From positions 1 through 35,272 of the forward strand of contig NZ_JBJUVG010000014.1 in NCBI RefSeq assembly GCF_046097595.1: 35,272 nt of DNA. The letters are read 5' to 3'. The notes under the pieces are model-generated. The model was given only the letters and a program-made list of their open reading frames with translations, ran no database searches and had not been told where the DNA came from. This stretch comes from Peptococcus simiae. Lineage in GTDB: Bacteria > Bacillota > Peptococcia > Peptococcales > Peptococcaceae. Each line of letters starts with the position of its first letter. Within the stretch, counting starts at the first letter, position 1. Positions 26,197 to 32,540 of the stretch are shown piece by piece. Position numbers and translations under genes: made by a program.

Positions 26197-26244
26197 AAAT
26201 ACGCCTAGCCAGCTGCTTGTCTTGCTGGAACTAGGCGTATTTTT
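26197..26244. terminator. terminator at the end of the core region
   Basis: TACGCCTAG (26200-26208) pairs with CTAGGCGTA (26231-26239); inside, CCAGC (26209-26213) pairs with GCTGG (26224-26228). Five T follow on the plus strand, and four A precede, so it can work both ways. Confidence 0.93.
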
Positions 26245-26314
26245 ATTGTGGATCAGACCATTTAAACACGTAAGGCCCTGCTCGTCCTTCGACTTCTTCT
26301 GACAAAGCCGTCAT
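26243..26314 (-). other. possible 3' gene remnant at the integration junction
   Basis: Reading leftward, ATG at 26314 opens 23 codons (ends GRAGPYVFKWSDPQ, TAA 26243-26245), stopping exactly at the bidirectional terminator. There is no SD, and the frame stays open upstream through the next hairpin to a TAA near 26419. It looks like the tail of a convergent host gene cut off by the inserted element, but this is inference and the gene is not recognised. Confidence 0.3.
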
Positions 26315-26352
26315 CAAAAAAGCAGGGCCGGTAAAAGACCGGTCCTGCTTTT
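26315..26352. terminator. bidirectional terminator between integrase and host DNA
   Basis: AGCAGGGCCGGT (26321-26332) pairs with ACCGGTCCTGCT (26338-26349) around a five-base loop, with one G-U. A tracts precede (six A) and T tracts follow (four T), so it suits the leftward integrase transcript best. The 5' arm can instead pair with GGCCCTGCT at 26274-26282. Confidence 0.85.
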
Positions 26353-26421
26353 GTATGAATCGAGGTGACAGGAAACGATAATATGTCCTATAAATGGCTT
26401 GGTTGACACATATCGATTAGA

Positions 26422-26445
26422 AGTCGGTAGATGAGTCGGTAGATA
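26422..26445. repeat. 12-bp direct repeats, likely integrase arm sites
   Basis: AGTCGGTAGATG and AGTCGGTAGATA follow each other without a gap. They lie about 95 bases from the integrase stop codon. Tandem short repeats in this position are typical of arm-type binding sites for tyrosine integrases. The att core itself cannot be placed because the right end of the element is outside the window. Confidence 0.5.
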
Positions 26446-26540
26446 AACTATTCTAATAATCTAATTTAGATTAAGTCACATTAATTATAATACGTTTGCG
26501 TAACCCAAGTAACTTTTCCAGACTATAGTCCACTTTAGCC

Positions 26541-27614
26541 TCAATTTCCATCCATGTAGTTCACGAATTTTAAGGCTGTTTTCTTGGCTGTCTGCTGCGT
26601 GATATGCGTATAGACGTTCAAGGTCATTTGTGGCGTAGAGTGTCCGAGGCGAGTTTGTACTTCTTTTACGCTGGCGCCGGCTTCAAAAAGGAGGCTACAG
26701 TGAGTGTGTCTAAGTCCATGGATGCTTATGGGTTCGATTCCCGTTTTAGCGCAAGCCTCTCGCAACCACTTTCTAGGTCCATTGGTAAAGTCGAACTCTC
26801 CGAAAACAAGGGGGCTGTCATAATTTAGGGCTAGGATGGCATCTAGAGTACCCTTGTCTATTGGAATGGTTCTTTTTGAAGATTCGTTTTTACCTGCGCC
26901 CATGATTATTTTATTATTAGCATCCCTAGAAAAGGCCTGATCAATAACGATATACCCATCCTTAATATTTACGTTTTTCTTTTCTAAGGCAGCCGCTTCT
27001 GCCTTTCTCAGGCCGGTGTAGGCAATCAGGCGGAGGAAGGGATAGGCTCTTTCATTGGGATTGTCCTTTAGTGCTTCCAAGACTGTATTTAATTCATCTC
27101 GAGTGAAGATTTTTTTCTGCCCCTTAGACTTGACAGATACGGGGAAGAAGTGGTTTTCACTTATAGGATAGCCACTCTCCTTTAACATTTTTGTGAAGTA
27201 GTTATAGTTTTTCCTGTAGGTTTTGGGCTGTACTGAAAAGAGGTAGAAAATGAGTTCTTGTACATCTTCTTTTTTTAGGTCACTTATCTTTCTATGCCCT
27301 ACTAGGGGTAAGATATGGTTTCTGTATAGCTTTTCGACCCTTGCGTAACTAACCTCTTGGACAGTCATCTTGTATTGACTGAACCAAATATCAAAGGCTT
27401 CTTCTACAGTGCGGTTTTCGGATACTTGATCAGGCAGACCGTTTTCTTCGATATTGCTAAGTGTTCTAGCAGCCCATAGGTTTGCCTCACGAGTTGTCTT
27501 AAAACCTTGCTTTTTGAGCGTCACCTGCCTACCTTTAGCATCCAATCCACCGTAAATACTGATTTTGTATCTCTTTTCACCCTTCGTGGTTGTGTAAGGT
27601 ATGGGTTTAGCCAT
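26541..27614 (-). CDS. int: phage/ICE-type tyrosine integrase
   Basis: 357 residues. It catalyses site-specific insertion and excision. The N-terminal arm-binding domain has KRYKISIYGGLDAKGRQVTL (14-33) and FKTTREANLWAARTL; a SAM-like core-binding domain lies at about 70-155; the catalytic domain follows. Catalytic residues: R203 (YTGLRKAEA), H299 and R302 (IHGLRHTH), H325 (LGHSTPQMT), Y335 (NVYTHIT). All are present, so it should be active. SD AGGAGG. It is the last gene of the leftward lysogeny block, with its stop facing the host junction. Confidence 0.97.
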   Translation of the reverse strand: MAKPIPYTTTKGEKRYKISIYGGLDAKGRQVTLKKQGFKTTREANLWAARTLSNIEENGLPDQVSENRTVEEAFDIWFSQYKMTVQEVSYARVEKLYRNHILPLVGHRKISDLKKEDVQELIFYLFSVQPKTYRKNYNYFTKMLKESGYPISENHFFPVSVKSKGQKKIFTRDELNTVLEALKDNPNERAYPFLRLIAYTGLRKAEAAALEKKNVNIKDGYIVIDQAFSRDANNKIIMGAGKNESSKRTIPIDKGTLDAILALNYDSPLVFGEFDFTNGPRKWLREACAKTGIEPISIHGLRHTHCSLLFEAGASVKEVQTRLGHSTPQMTLNVYTHITQQTAKKTALKFVNYMDGN

Positions 27615-27633
27615 TCGATATGCCTCCTAGCAC

Positions 27634-28491
27634 TTAGACCCGTGGGACGGTTATGCCTATTGCTGGATTCGGCTGATTATCTCTTTCTCTAGGTAATTCT
27701 AAACCGGATCCAGCATTAGGTTTCATACTCATATCATCTTTGATGATCAAAGCGGAGTCTGTTATAGTGACCAAGCGGTCCCTAGCTGGTCCAGAGTTTG
27801 AACGGGCTGTAAAAGAAATTCGTTTACCAGCAAGTTCTGGGTACTGAGACATTAAGAGTCTAAAAGTTGTTTCATTACCCCACCCTTTTAAATTACCGCC
27901 AAATTCGTACCCAATCCAACAGCGGCTAGCATAACTTCCTCGCCAATACTGGCCATCCCAAGTAAGTAAAGTGGCAGAATAGCTTGTTCGTGGGAAGGGT
28001 TGGTCAAAGGGAGCGTGTTTAGTTACCAAGAGGGCTGTATTATTTGATTGCCCCAGTAGAGTTAAGGTCCACTGACCGGGGTCCTGAAGAGAATGTGGGC
28101 CGTATACGACACGAGAATAGGTCTGTGGTACTTGGCTATCTACGTAGGCTGTTTGGGTCGCTTGTTGCCAATCTACACGGCTACCTAGGGTCTCTGAAAT
28201 ATACCTTAGTGGTACCATGGTGCGCCCGTTTATAATTTTCGGGTTGTTTAGGGTGACAACCTTGCCGTTCAAGATGCCGGTAACTGTCCGAGTGGTTCCG
28301 TTCCAGTTAACAGTTGCACCCAAGGCTTCAAAAATCGCCCTCATTGGCACAAATGTGCGTCCATTTTCAATAAAAGCCGGCTGGGATAGGATAAGGGGCC
28401 TGTCTTTAACGACAACGCTCGCAGCGTGAGCAGGGAGGGCTGAAAAGAATAGGGCGCCAGTAGCAACAGCCACAATTATCTTCTTTTTCAT
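27634..28491 (-). CDS. exported protein with two copper-amine-oxidase-N (stalk) repeats
   Basis: 285 residues from the ATG at 28491, with SD AAAGGAG; a TTG further upstream has no SD. A signal peptide is clear (MKKKIIVAVATGALFFSALP, then AHA cleavage site). Two stalk-type repeats follow: NGRTFVPMRAIFEALGATVN with its partner strand, and NGRTMVPLRYISETLGSRVD. The C-terminal 160 residues are not recognised and look beta-rich with many aromatic residues (LLTWDGQYWRGSYASRCWIG). The stalk domain is common in secreted clostridial proteins. It sits between int and abi in a prophage lysogeny block, so it is probably cargo that changes the host surface rather than an amine oxidase. Confidence 0.85.
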   Translation of the reverse strand: MKKKIIVAVATGALFFSALPAHAASVVVKDRPLILSQPAFIENGRTFVPMRAIFEALGATVNWNGTTRTVTGILNGKVVTLNNPKIINGRTMVPLRYISETLGSRVDWQQATQTAYVDSQVPQTYSRVVYGPHSLQDPGQWTLTLLGQSNNTALLVTKHAPFDQPFPRTSYSATLLTWDGQYWRGSYASRCWIGYEFGGNLKGWGNETTFRLLMSQYPELAGKRISFTARSNSGPARDRLVTITDSALIIKDDMSMKPNAGSGLELPRERDNQPNPAIGITVPRV

Positions 28492-28526
28492 TTTTTCTCC
28501 TTTTTCCTCTGACAAGTAGTTTCGTG

Positions 28527-28710
28527 TGAAAGTTACCAGTAAGTTAAAGTCGTTGTGAACTATTTTGCGTTTTTTGGCGTTCTTGTGCGTCTTTGTACGG
28601 TTTCTATATGCTTCAATAATATGATGTTATGAAGTGTCATGAAAGTTACCAGCAAGTTAAACACGTTGTAAAGAAGTGTGTGCTTTTATCTGCTTTTATG
28701 CTTTGCAGAT
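28527..28710. repeat. repeat-rich non-coding stretch upstream of the stalk gene
   Basis: Two 33-bp direct repeats (28527-28559 and 28640-28672) differ at four positions; each contains AAGTTA twice, 11 bases apart. Between them, GCGT recurs every ten bases at 28567, 28577 and 28587. After them, TGCTTTTATC/TGCTTTTATG is a 10-bp tandem pair at 28681-28700, and ATCTGC (28688-28693) can pair with GCAGAT (28705-28710). No gene is seen here. It may be the control region of the stalk gene or a protein-bound DNA site. Confidence 0.75.
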
Positions 28711-28718
28711 GAGGGCAT

Positions 28719-28749
28719 AAAAAATCGGGGGCGTATAGGATACGCCCCC
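28719..28749 (-). terminator. terminator of the abi gene
   Basis: GGGGGCGTA (28727-28735) and TACGCCCCC (28741-28749) form a 9-bp stem. On the minus strand it is followed by six T (28724-28719, with two bases between). It lies 54 bases beyond the abi stop. Confidence 0.92.
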
Positions 28750-28802
28750 TACAAAACCAAGATGGTTTTACTTATGACGTAACTATACCTTGTTTTTTGA
28801 AA

Positions 28803-29735
28803 TTAATCAAGCTTTTTTATGAAAAAATCTAAAATGGAGTAACAAAATTGATATGCGGATTTGATTAATTCGTTATTTTCATAAAAACTTTTATTTCTCA
28901 ACATTCGGTTCACAAATAAACAGTCTAAGGCTTTTAGCCTCTCTGATTTAATCAACTCACTGCCAACAAAAGTATTGTAAGCAACTAATAATGCAATAAA
29001 ATCATGAATCATTTGATTGCTCATTTTTTTATTTATGCCGTCTTTGCCTAGATTCATTTCACTGCGTATCAGCTTGGTTAATCGAACATTTGGTTTAAAT
29101 TGGCTTGTTGAAACATCGTGGTGGAGGTCATTTAACAAGCAGTTGTTATGCGCTGCTGCATTTCTGATGTTTCGGACCGAGTATAATATATCGGGATGAG
29201 GCAGCTTTCTGTCGGGATATTTCTGGTGATAAAACTTATATAGATTAACGAGTTCACCGAATGAGATAATTTCGCAAAGTACCCATATGGGGTAACCCGC
29301 TTGATATTTATCGATTAAACGGGCACAATAGCTTGTGTTTCTATATCTTTTAATATTATCCTGGACTTGGGGATGGGCATTTAAAAACGAGGAGCAGATG
29401 TCATATCCATTCTCATCATCATTTGATTCTACATCATGTATAAGGAACGTACGAAGTCCGTGCTCAATATCTAAACACATATGTATAACTTGGTATTTAA
29501 GGTGCATATCAATAGTTGAGAGATCTTTTAAATAGCTGAAATCCAGGTTGACGTAGGTTCCTTTAAGATCACCCCTAGAACGCTTTTCGTAATTTTTCCT
29601 GTATGAAGCAAATTTTAGGTAATAGCTATGCTCAGATAGAAAATGTTCAGCATCTTCTTCAGAGATGGTACTAAAAGTTATTTGCTTATTTTTCATATGC
29701 TGAATAAGTTCTTTAGCCGTTTTCTTGACTTTCAT
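28803..29735 (-). CDS. Abi_2 (AbiD/AbiF-like) HEPN abortive-infection protein
   Basis: 310 residues. It belongs to the Abi_2 family, which stops phage growth by shutting down the infected cell. Family marks: the N-terminal FLSEHSYYLKFASYRKNYE (32-50), YPIWVLCEIISFGELVNLYK (148-167), and SVRNIRNAAAHNNCLLN with the HEPN RNase-type motif R191-x4-H196. No membrane segment. The SD is AGGTGA before ATG 29735. It stands in the lysogeny block behind the repressor gene, where it could protect the lysogen from other phages. The 240 bases in front hold structured tandem repeats rather than a gene. Some AbiF-type proteins are reported to be toxins held by an RNA antitoxin and related to Cas13 ancestors; for this protein that is inference. 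Local base composition is visibly more AT-rich than the core genes. Confidence 0.9.
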   Translation of the reverse strand: MKVKKTAKELIQHMKNKQITFSTISEEDAEHFLSEHSYYLKFASYRKNYEKRSRGDLKGTYVNLDFSYLKDLSTIDMHLKYQVIHMCLDIEHGLRTFLIHDVESNDDENGYDICSSFLNAHPQVQDNIKRYRNTSYCARLIDKYQAGYPIWVLCEIISFGELVNLYKFYHQKYPDRKLPHPDILYSVRNIRNAAAHNNCLLNDLHHDVSTSQFKPNVRLTKLIRSEMNLGKDGINKKMSNQMIHDFIALLVAYNTFVGSELIKSERLKALDCLFVNRMLRNKSFYENNELIKSAYQFCYSILDFFIKKLD

Positions 29736-29843
29736 TCAGTCACCTGCCTTTGATATTGGAAATTATGGGCGTTAAATCTATGGGTAGCTTTTCCGGCAAG
29801 TGTGGTGGTGGAGTTGTTTTTAATATATGGCAATATTCATTTT

Positions 29844-29960
29844 TTATACTCCTTGGTACTTGTTCCGGAAAAATAAGAAATCTTGGAGCAAAAAGTGTTT
29901 TAGTCCAAAAAAAGCGATTTTCTGGAGCAAGGGGTTACTTAATCCAGAAAAAGCAATAAT
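29844..29960 (-). ncRNA. candidate RNA antitoxin: 39-bp structured tandem repeats
   Basis: Two 37-39-base units (from 29883 and from 29922, period 39) are identical at 26 of 37 positions; a third, degenerate unit shares TTCCGGAAAAA-like sequence around 29861-29875. Each full unit folds the same way: TTGGA/TCCAA in copy 1 and CTGGA/TCCAG in copy 2, with an inner stem of 3-4 pairs. Two pairs covary between copies: 29883-29908 T-A becomes 29922-29947 C-G, and 29892-29899 A-T becomes 29931-29938 G-C. The minus strand is assumed because abi follows in that direction. A weak -10 (TATTAT) precedes on that strand. Confidence 0.5.
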
Positions 29961-29973
29961 ATGAGAAGATTCT

Positions 29974-30624
29974 TCATTTAACGTCACTTTGAAAGGCAAT
30001 CGCCTTGCCTAAGATATGTAATTGTTCAAGCTCCGGGCCTGAGTAAATTAAGGATTTATATGCAATGTTGTCAGCCCGAAGCTCGACAGCGCCAATCTCC
30101 TTGTGGAAATAAACCCTTTTTAACGTGGCTTCGTCATCTATAATGACAGCCGCAATCTCGCCCTCCTCGACCGTCGGCTGCTTCCGAATAAAAACAATAT
30201 CCCCGTCTCGGATATAAGCACCGATCATAGAATCCCCTTTAGCCTTTAAGGCGAAGTCCGCTCGTATATCCGTGCCAACCTCGACATAACACTCTCGGTC
30301 TTCATCAGCATAGATAGGGACACCACAAGCGATTTCCCCTAATAGGGGGATTTTTTTTGTCTTGATTGGCAAAATATTGTCATATAAGGAGAGGTCTATA
30401 TCTTCGCTAACTATGTTATCACTTTCTTGCCAGCCCATAAGGTAGGCAGGGGAGACCTGAAGGGATCGAGCAATTGCCTCTATTTTGTCTGAGGGAATAT
30501 TTGAGACTATGCCGGTTTCGTACTTATAGATATTTTGTCGTGTTGTTCCAATCATTTTAGCTAAATCTTCTTGTGATAGATCTTTTTTTAATCGTTGTTT
30601 ACGAATCCTATCGCCAATAGACAT
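29974..30624 (-). CDS. CI/LexA-like phage repressor (XRE HTH plus S24 peptidase)
   Basis: 216 residues from the ATG at 30624, with SD AAGGAG; a longer frame upstream runs into the operators. An N-terminal XRE helix-turn-helix (4-60: LSQEDLAKMIGTTRQNIYKY) is joined to a C-terminal S24 self-cleavage domain. The cleavage site is C100-G101 in LLGEIACGVP, the catalytic Ser is S132 (KGDSMIGAY) and the Lys is K169 (ATLKRVY). It should keep the element silent and be cleaved on RecA activation after DNA damage. It is the first gene of the leftward lysogeny block, with its promoter overlapping the operator dyad. Confidence 0.95.
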   Translation of the reverse strand: MSIGDRIRKQRLKKDLSQEDLAKMIGTTRQNIYKYETGIVSNIPSDKIEAIARSLQVSPAYLMGWQESDNIVSEDIDLSLYDNILPIKTKKIPLLGEIACGVPIYADEDRECYVEVGTDIRADFALKAKGDSMIGAYIRDGDIVFIRKQPTVEEGEIAAVIIDDEATLKRVYFHKEIGAVELRADNIAYKSLIYSGPELEQLHILGKAIAFQSDVK

Positions 30625-30649
30625 TTTGGTAATCTCCTTTTTTTGTTTC

Positions 30650-30727
30650 ATTATATCACAAAAATGTAACTTATCAAGATTAAGAAGTCTTGACAAGTTC
30701 GTAATGAATGATATACTTGATGTAACC
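30650..30727. promoter_or_regulatory. lysogeny switch: divergent promoters and operators
   Basis: Leftward promoter (minus strand): TTGATA (30677-30672), 16-bp spacer, TATAAT (30655-30650). Rightward promoter: TTGACA (30690-30695), 16-bp spacer, TATACT (30712-30717). Both -35 boxes lie in an inverted repeat, AACTTATCAAGA (30668-30679) and TCTTGACAAGTT (30688-30699). A third related half-site, ACTTGATGTAAC, is at 30715-30726. This is a CI/Cro-type arrangement. Confidence 0.85.
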
Positions 30728-30755
30728 TTTTAGGATACGAGTAGGGGGTGATGGC

Positions 30756-30962
30756 ATGATTAATACTAACAAATTAAAAGGTATTATTGTAGAAAATGGA
30801 AAGACTCAACAGGAAATGGCTGAAATCCTTGAAATAGCCCCAAAAACATTTTATACAAAAATGAAAAAAGGGGTCTTTTTATCAAATGAAATCAATACAA
30901 TGATTAATGTATTAAATATAAAAGATCCAATGCCCATTTTTTTTGCCAAAGATGAAACCTGA
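30756..30962 (+). CDS. Cro-like small HTH regulator
   Basis: 68 residues with one helix-turn-helix (about residues 5-45: GKTQQEMAEILEIAPKTFYT). It resembles the small DUF739/Cro-type proteins that open the early operon of Bacillota phages. ATG 30756 has SD AGGGGGTG. The rightward promoter lies 40 bases upstream. It likely antagonises the repressor at the shared operators. Confidence 0.85.
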   Translation: MINTNKLKGIIVENGKTQQEMAEILEIAPKTFYTKMKKGVFLSNEINTMINVLNIKDPMPIFFAKDET

Positions 30963-30985
30963 CAAGATACAAAAGGAGCTATTTT

Positions 30986-31117
30986 ATGCAGAAAACAAAA
31001 AAAGCCCAAATACATGAGCTAGTGGATGAATTTCTTAATATAGCTTCGAGGAAAGAACAAGATTACCTTATCTCTTTCTTGCAGGGCCTTTTATTCACGG
31101 CAAAAAGAAAAAAGTAG
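30986..31117 (+). CDS. small phage protein of 43 residues
   Basis: ATG 30986 behind AAAAGGAGC, ending at TAG 31115-31117. It begins MQKTKKAQIHELVDEFLNIA and is basic at both ends (ends TAKRKK). No family recognised. It is short, but the SD, spacing (23 bases after the Cro-like gene) and composition make it likely real. The frame stays open for 77 more codons after the TAG. Confidence 0.7.
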   Translation: MQKTKKAQIHELVDEFLNIASRKEQDYLISFLQGLLFTAKRKK

Positions 31118-31130
31118 GTCATCTTACAGA

Positions 31131-31332
31131 ATGACCACGCTGTGCGAGTCGCAAATACACGGTGCGTCTTTCGAGGCGTTGCCGGGGAAGTATCTTGCAG
31201 CCGCAATAGGCTCGTAAAGTTCTTAACAAAAATGCCAGGCCTAGGTGACCACTCAAGGAAGCCGCCTAGGACAAGCTGCGGCAAATGCCGAACCTTTAAG
31301 AACCCCCTGCCTTTAGCTATGGGGAGTGGTCA
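31131..31332 (+). ncRNA. candidate structured RNA of about 200 nt
   Basis: Nested pairings: TGACCAC (31132-31138) with GTGGTCA (31326-31332); CGTCT-TTCG-AGGCG, a UUCG-loop hairpin (31165-31178); AGCC/GGCT (31199-31212); GTTCTTAA (31219-31226) with TTAAGAAC (31296-31303); CCTAGG (31240-31245) with CCTAGG (31265-31270); CGGC/GCCG (31279-31290). TGACCACT at 31246 can also pair with the 3' end. The end (AACCCCC ... TATGGGGAGTGGTCA) resembles IS200/IS605 right ends. More GC-rich than its flanks. Confidence 0.45.
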
Positions 31333-31367
31333 GAAAAAGAACAGTTAAGAGCCTTTTTAGATGGCAT

Positions 31368-31400
31368 TCGCTTTATGTCCAACACGGTAGCATAGAGCGA
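31368..31400 (+). promoter_or_regulatory. hairpin before the excisionase-like gene
   Basis: TCGCTTTATG (31368-31377) pairs with CATAGAGCGA (31391-31400), one G-U, 13-base loop. It has no T-run and sits 14 bases before the next SD. It may guard or control translation of the next gene; purpose not known. Confidence 0.45.
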
Positions 31401-31426
31401 GTAGTCCAAACAGGAAAGGAGGAGCC

Positions 31427-31753
31427 ATGCAGGCTTTTAAAAACAGGGGAAATAGCGAATCCCCGGGAGTGGCTGGCAATTCTTTTGCAGACCTACTGAA
31501 GGAATCCTTGTTTGAGGAAATGAAGCCACTGATTGATGAATACATTGAAGCTAAACTTGATCAGTTAGCCTATAGGGGCTGGCCTGAGTATATTCAGCGG
31601 AGGGATATTGAGAAATATGTTGGTTGCTCTAAATCCACCTTTGACCGCTGGGTTAAAGAGGGTCTGCCTATCATAAAGAATGGGGGGCCTAATGGTCAAG
31701 TAATGGTCCGGTCAAGTGACTTGCGAATGTGGCTAGACCGGAAAGAAAAATAA
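31427..31753 (+). CDS. excisionase/MerR-like HTH DNA-binding protein
   Basis: 108 residues. The C-terminal half (about 54-105) is a winged HTH of the excisionase type: IQRRDIEKYVGCSKSTFDRW, then a wing and the end MVRSSDLRMWLDRK. The N-terminal half is acidic and helical (LLKESLFEEMKPLIDEYIEA), probably for dimerising. ATG 31427 has a strong SD (AAAGGAGGAG). It could direct integrase toward excision or act as an early regulator. Confidence 0.8.
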   Translation: MQAFKNRGNSESPGVAGNSFADLLKESLFEEMKPLIDEYIEAKLDQLAYRGWPEYIQRRDIEKYVGCSKSTFDRWVKEGLPIIKNGGPNGQVMVRSSDLRMWLDRKEK

Positions 31754-31769
31754 TTAAGGAGTGTTTCTA

Positions 31770-32180
31770 TTGTCAGCAGATAAACAAGCGCAGGAATATA
31801 TTGCCTATACGGTCTATGAAGATGGAACTACTCAAGCTATGGAGTTTGAGGAGACCCACGAGATTGTCCCCTTCCTGATGGATTCTAAGTACGGGAATAT
31901 CAAAACCATGCAGCTCAAAAATAACGAACTAGCTGGTCTTTACATTGGCTGGTTTGATGCAGTCGGGAAAGCAAAGGGCAGAGCCTATAACGAAATTGGC
32001 AGCTGGTTTGCCGGACTCCCTATCTATGGCAGGCTTCTCATTTGGAGGTGCTTTGAAAATAAGGCCATGGCTGTTAAGAGAAACGACATTATCTACTTAG
32101 ATTCTCTTGCTGCTAAGCGGCGTGAAATTATGAAAAAGCGGAGACGGCCTCTAACAACCAAGAGGAGGGCCGGAAGATGA
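31770..32180 (+). CDS. hypothetical protein, early phage operon
   Basis: 136 residues from TTG 31770, nine bases after AAGGAG; the GTG at 31761 directly abuts the SD and is unlikely. It has no signal peptide. The C-terminus is very basic (KKRRRPLTTKRRAG). A segment GRLLIWRCFENKAMAVKRND resembles GRMIIFAYENDSVRSVSRDE in the 32541-32900 gene. No family recognised. The stop overlaps the next start (ATGA). Confidence 0.75.
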   Translation: MSADKQAQEYIAYTVYEDGTTQAMEFEETHEIVPFLMDSKYGNIKTMQLKNNELAGLYIGWFDAVGKAKGRAYNEIGSWFAGLPIYGRLLIWRCFENKAMAVKRNDIIYLDSLAAKRREIMKKRRRPLTTKRRAGR

Positions 32181-32533
32181 CCAATCAAATAAAAAAGCCC
32201 CACGCCGGTAGCCGCCAACGTGGAGCAAAACAAAGGATATTACCTCGAATACCCGGGGATAGTTTAGCAGATAAAACCGTTCCTGAAAAGAGTAACCTAG
32301 CTAAAAGCAATATGGTAGCAAGTCCTCAAATGCTTGCCCTGCGTGCCTTATTTTACGTTTCAGCCCTTATGTTTATCTATTCTGCCCTCCGGGTGGATAG
32401 TGGCACCCTGACCCTCTTAGGTGGGCTAGGGCGGATGACCATGTGGCTTATTCTGGCTGCTGTAGGCGTATTTGGGTTTGAAGAAGCTAAGCGGACGTTG
32501 TTTAGAAAACGCCGCTTTCAAGCAAGAAAGTGA
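32177..32533 (+). CDS. hypothetical membrane protein
   Basis: 118 residues with two hydrophobic segments (about residues 53-69 and 83-100), separated by a short loop, with a basic N-terminal tail and a basic end (FRKRRFQARK). It starts at ATG 32177 overlapping the previous stop, so it is translationally coupled. No family recognised; a small inner-membrane protein, perhaps of the holin or superinfection-exclusion sort by shape only. Confidence 0.7.
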   Translation: MTNQIKKPHAGSRQRGAKQRILPRIPGDSLADKTVPEKSNLAKSNMVASPQMLALRALFYVSALMFIYSALRVDSGTLTLLGGLGRMTMWLILAAVGVFGFEEAKRTLFRKRRFQARK

Positions 32534-32540
32534 GGACTCT

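Noticed and set aside
28527..28672. Two 33-bp repeats considered as a CRISPR array
   Set aside because: Only two copies, separated by 80 bases that themselves contain 10-bp phased repeats; no cas genes.
29750..29959. Plus-strand frame of 69 codons through the 39-bp repeats
   Set aside because: TTG start without a ribosome-binding site, opposite to abi and the repressor; repeats show compensatory stem changes. Not fully excluded.
31142..31348. Plus-strand frame in the folded region read as the end of a TnpB protein
   Set aside because: No TnpB zinc-ribbon or DED-type residues could be recognised; only the DNA end looks similar.
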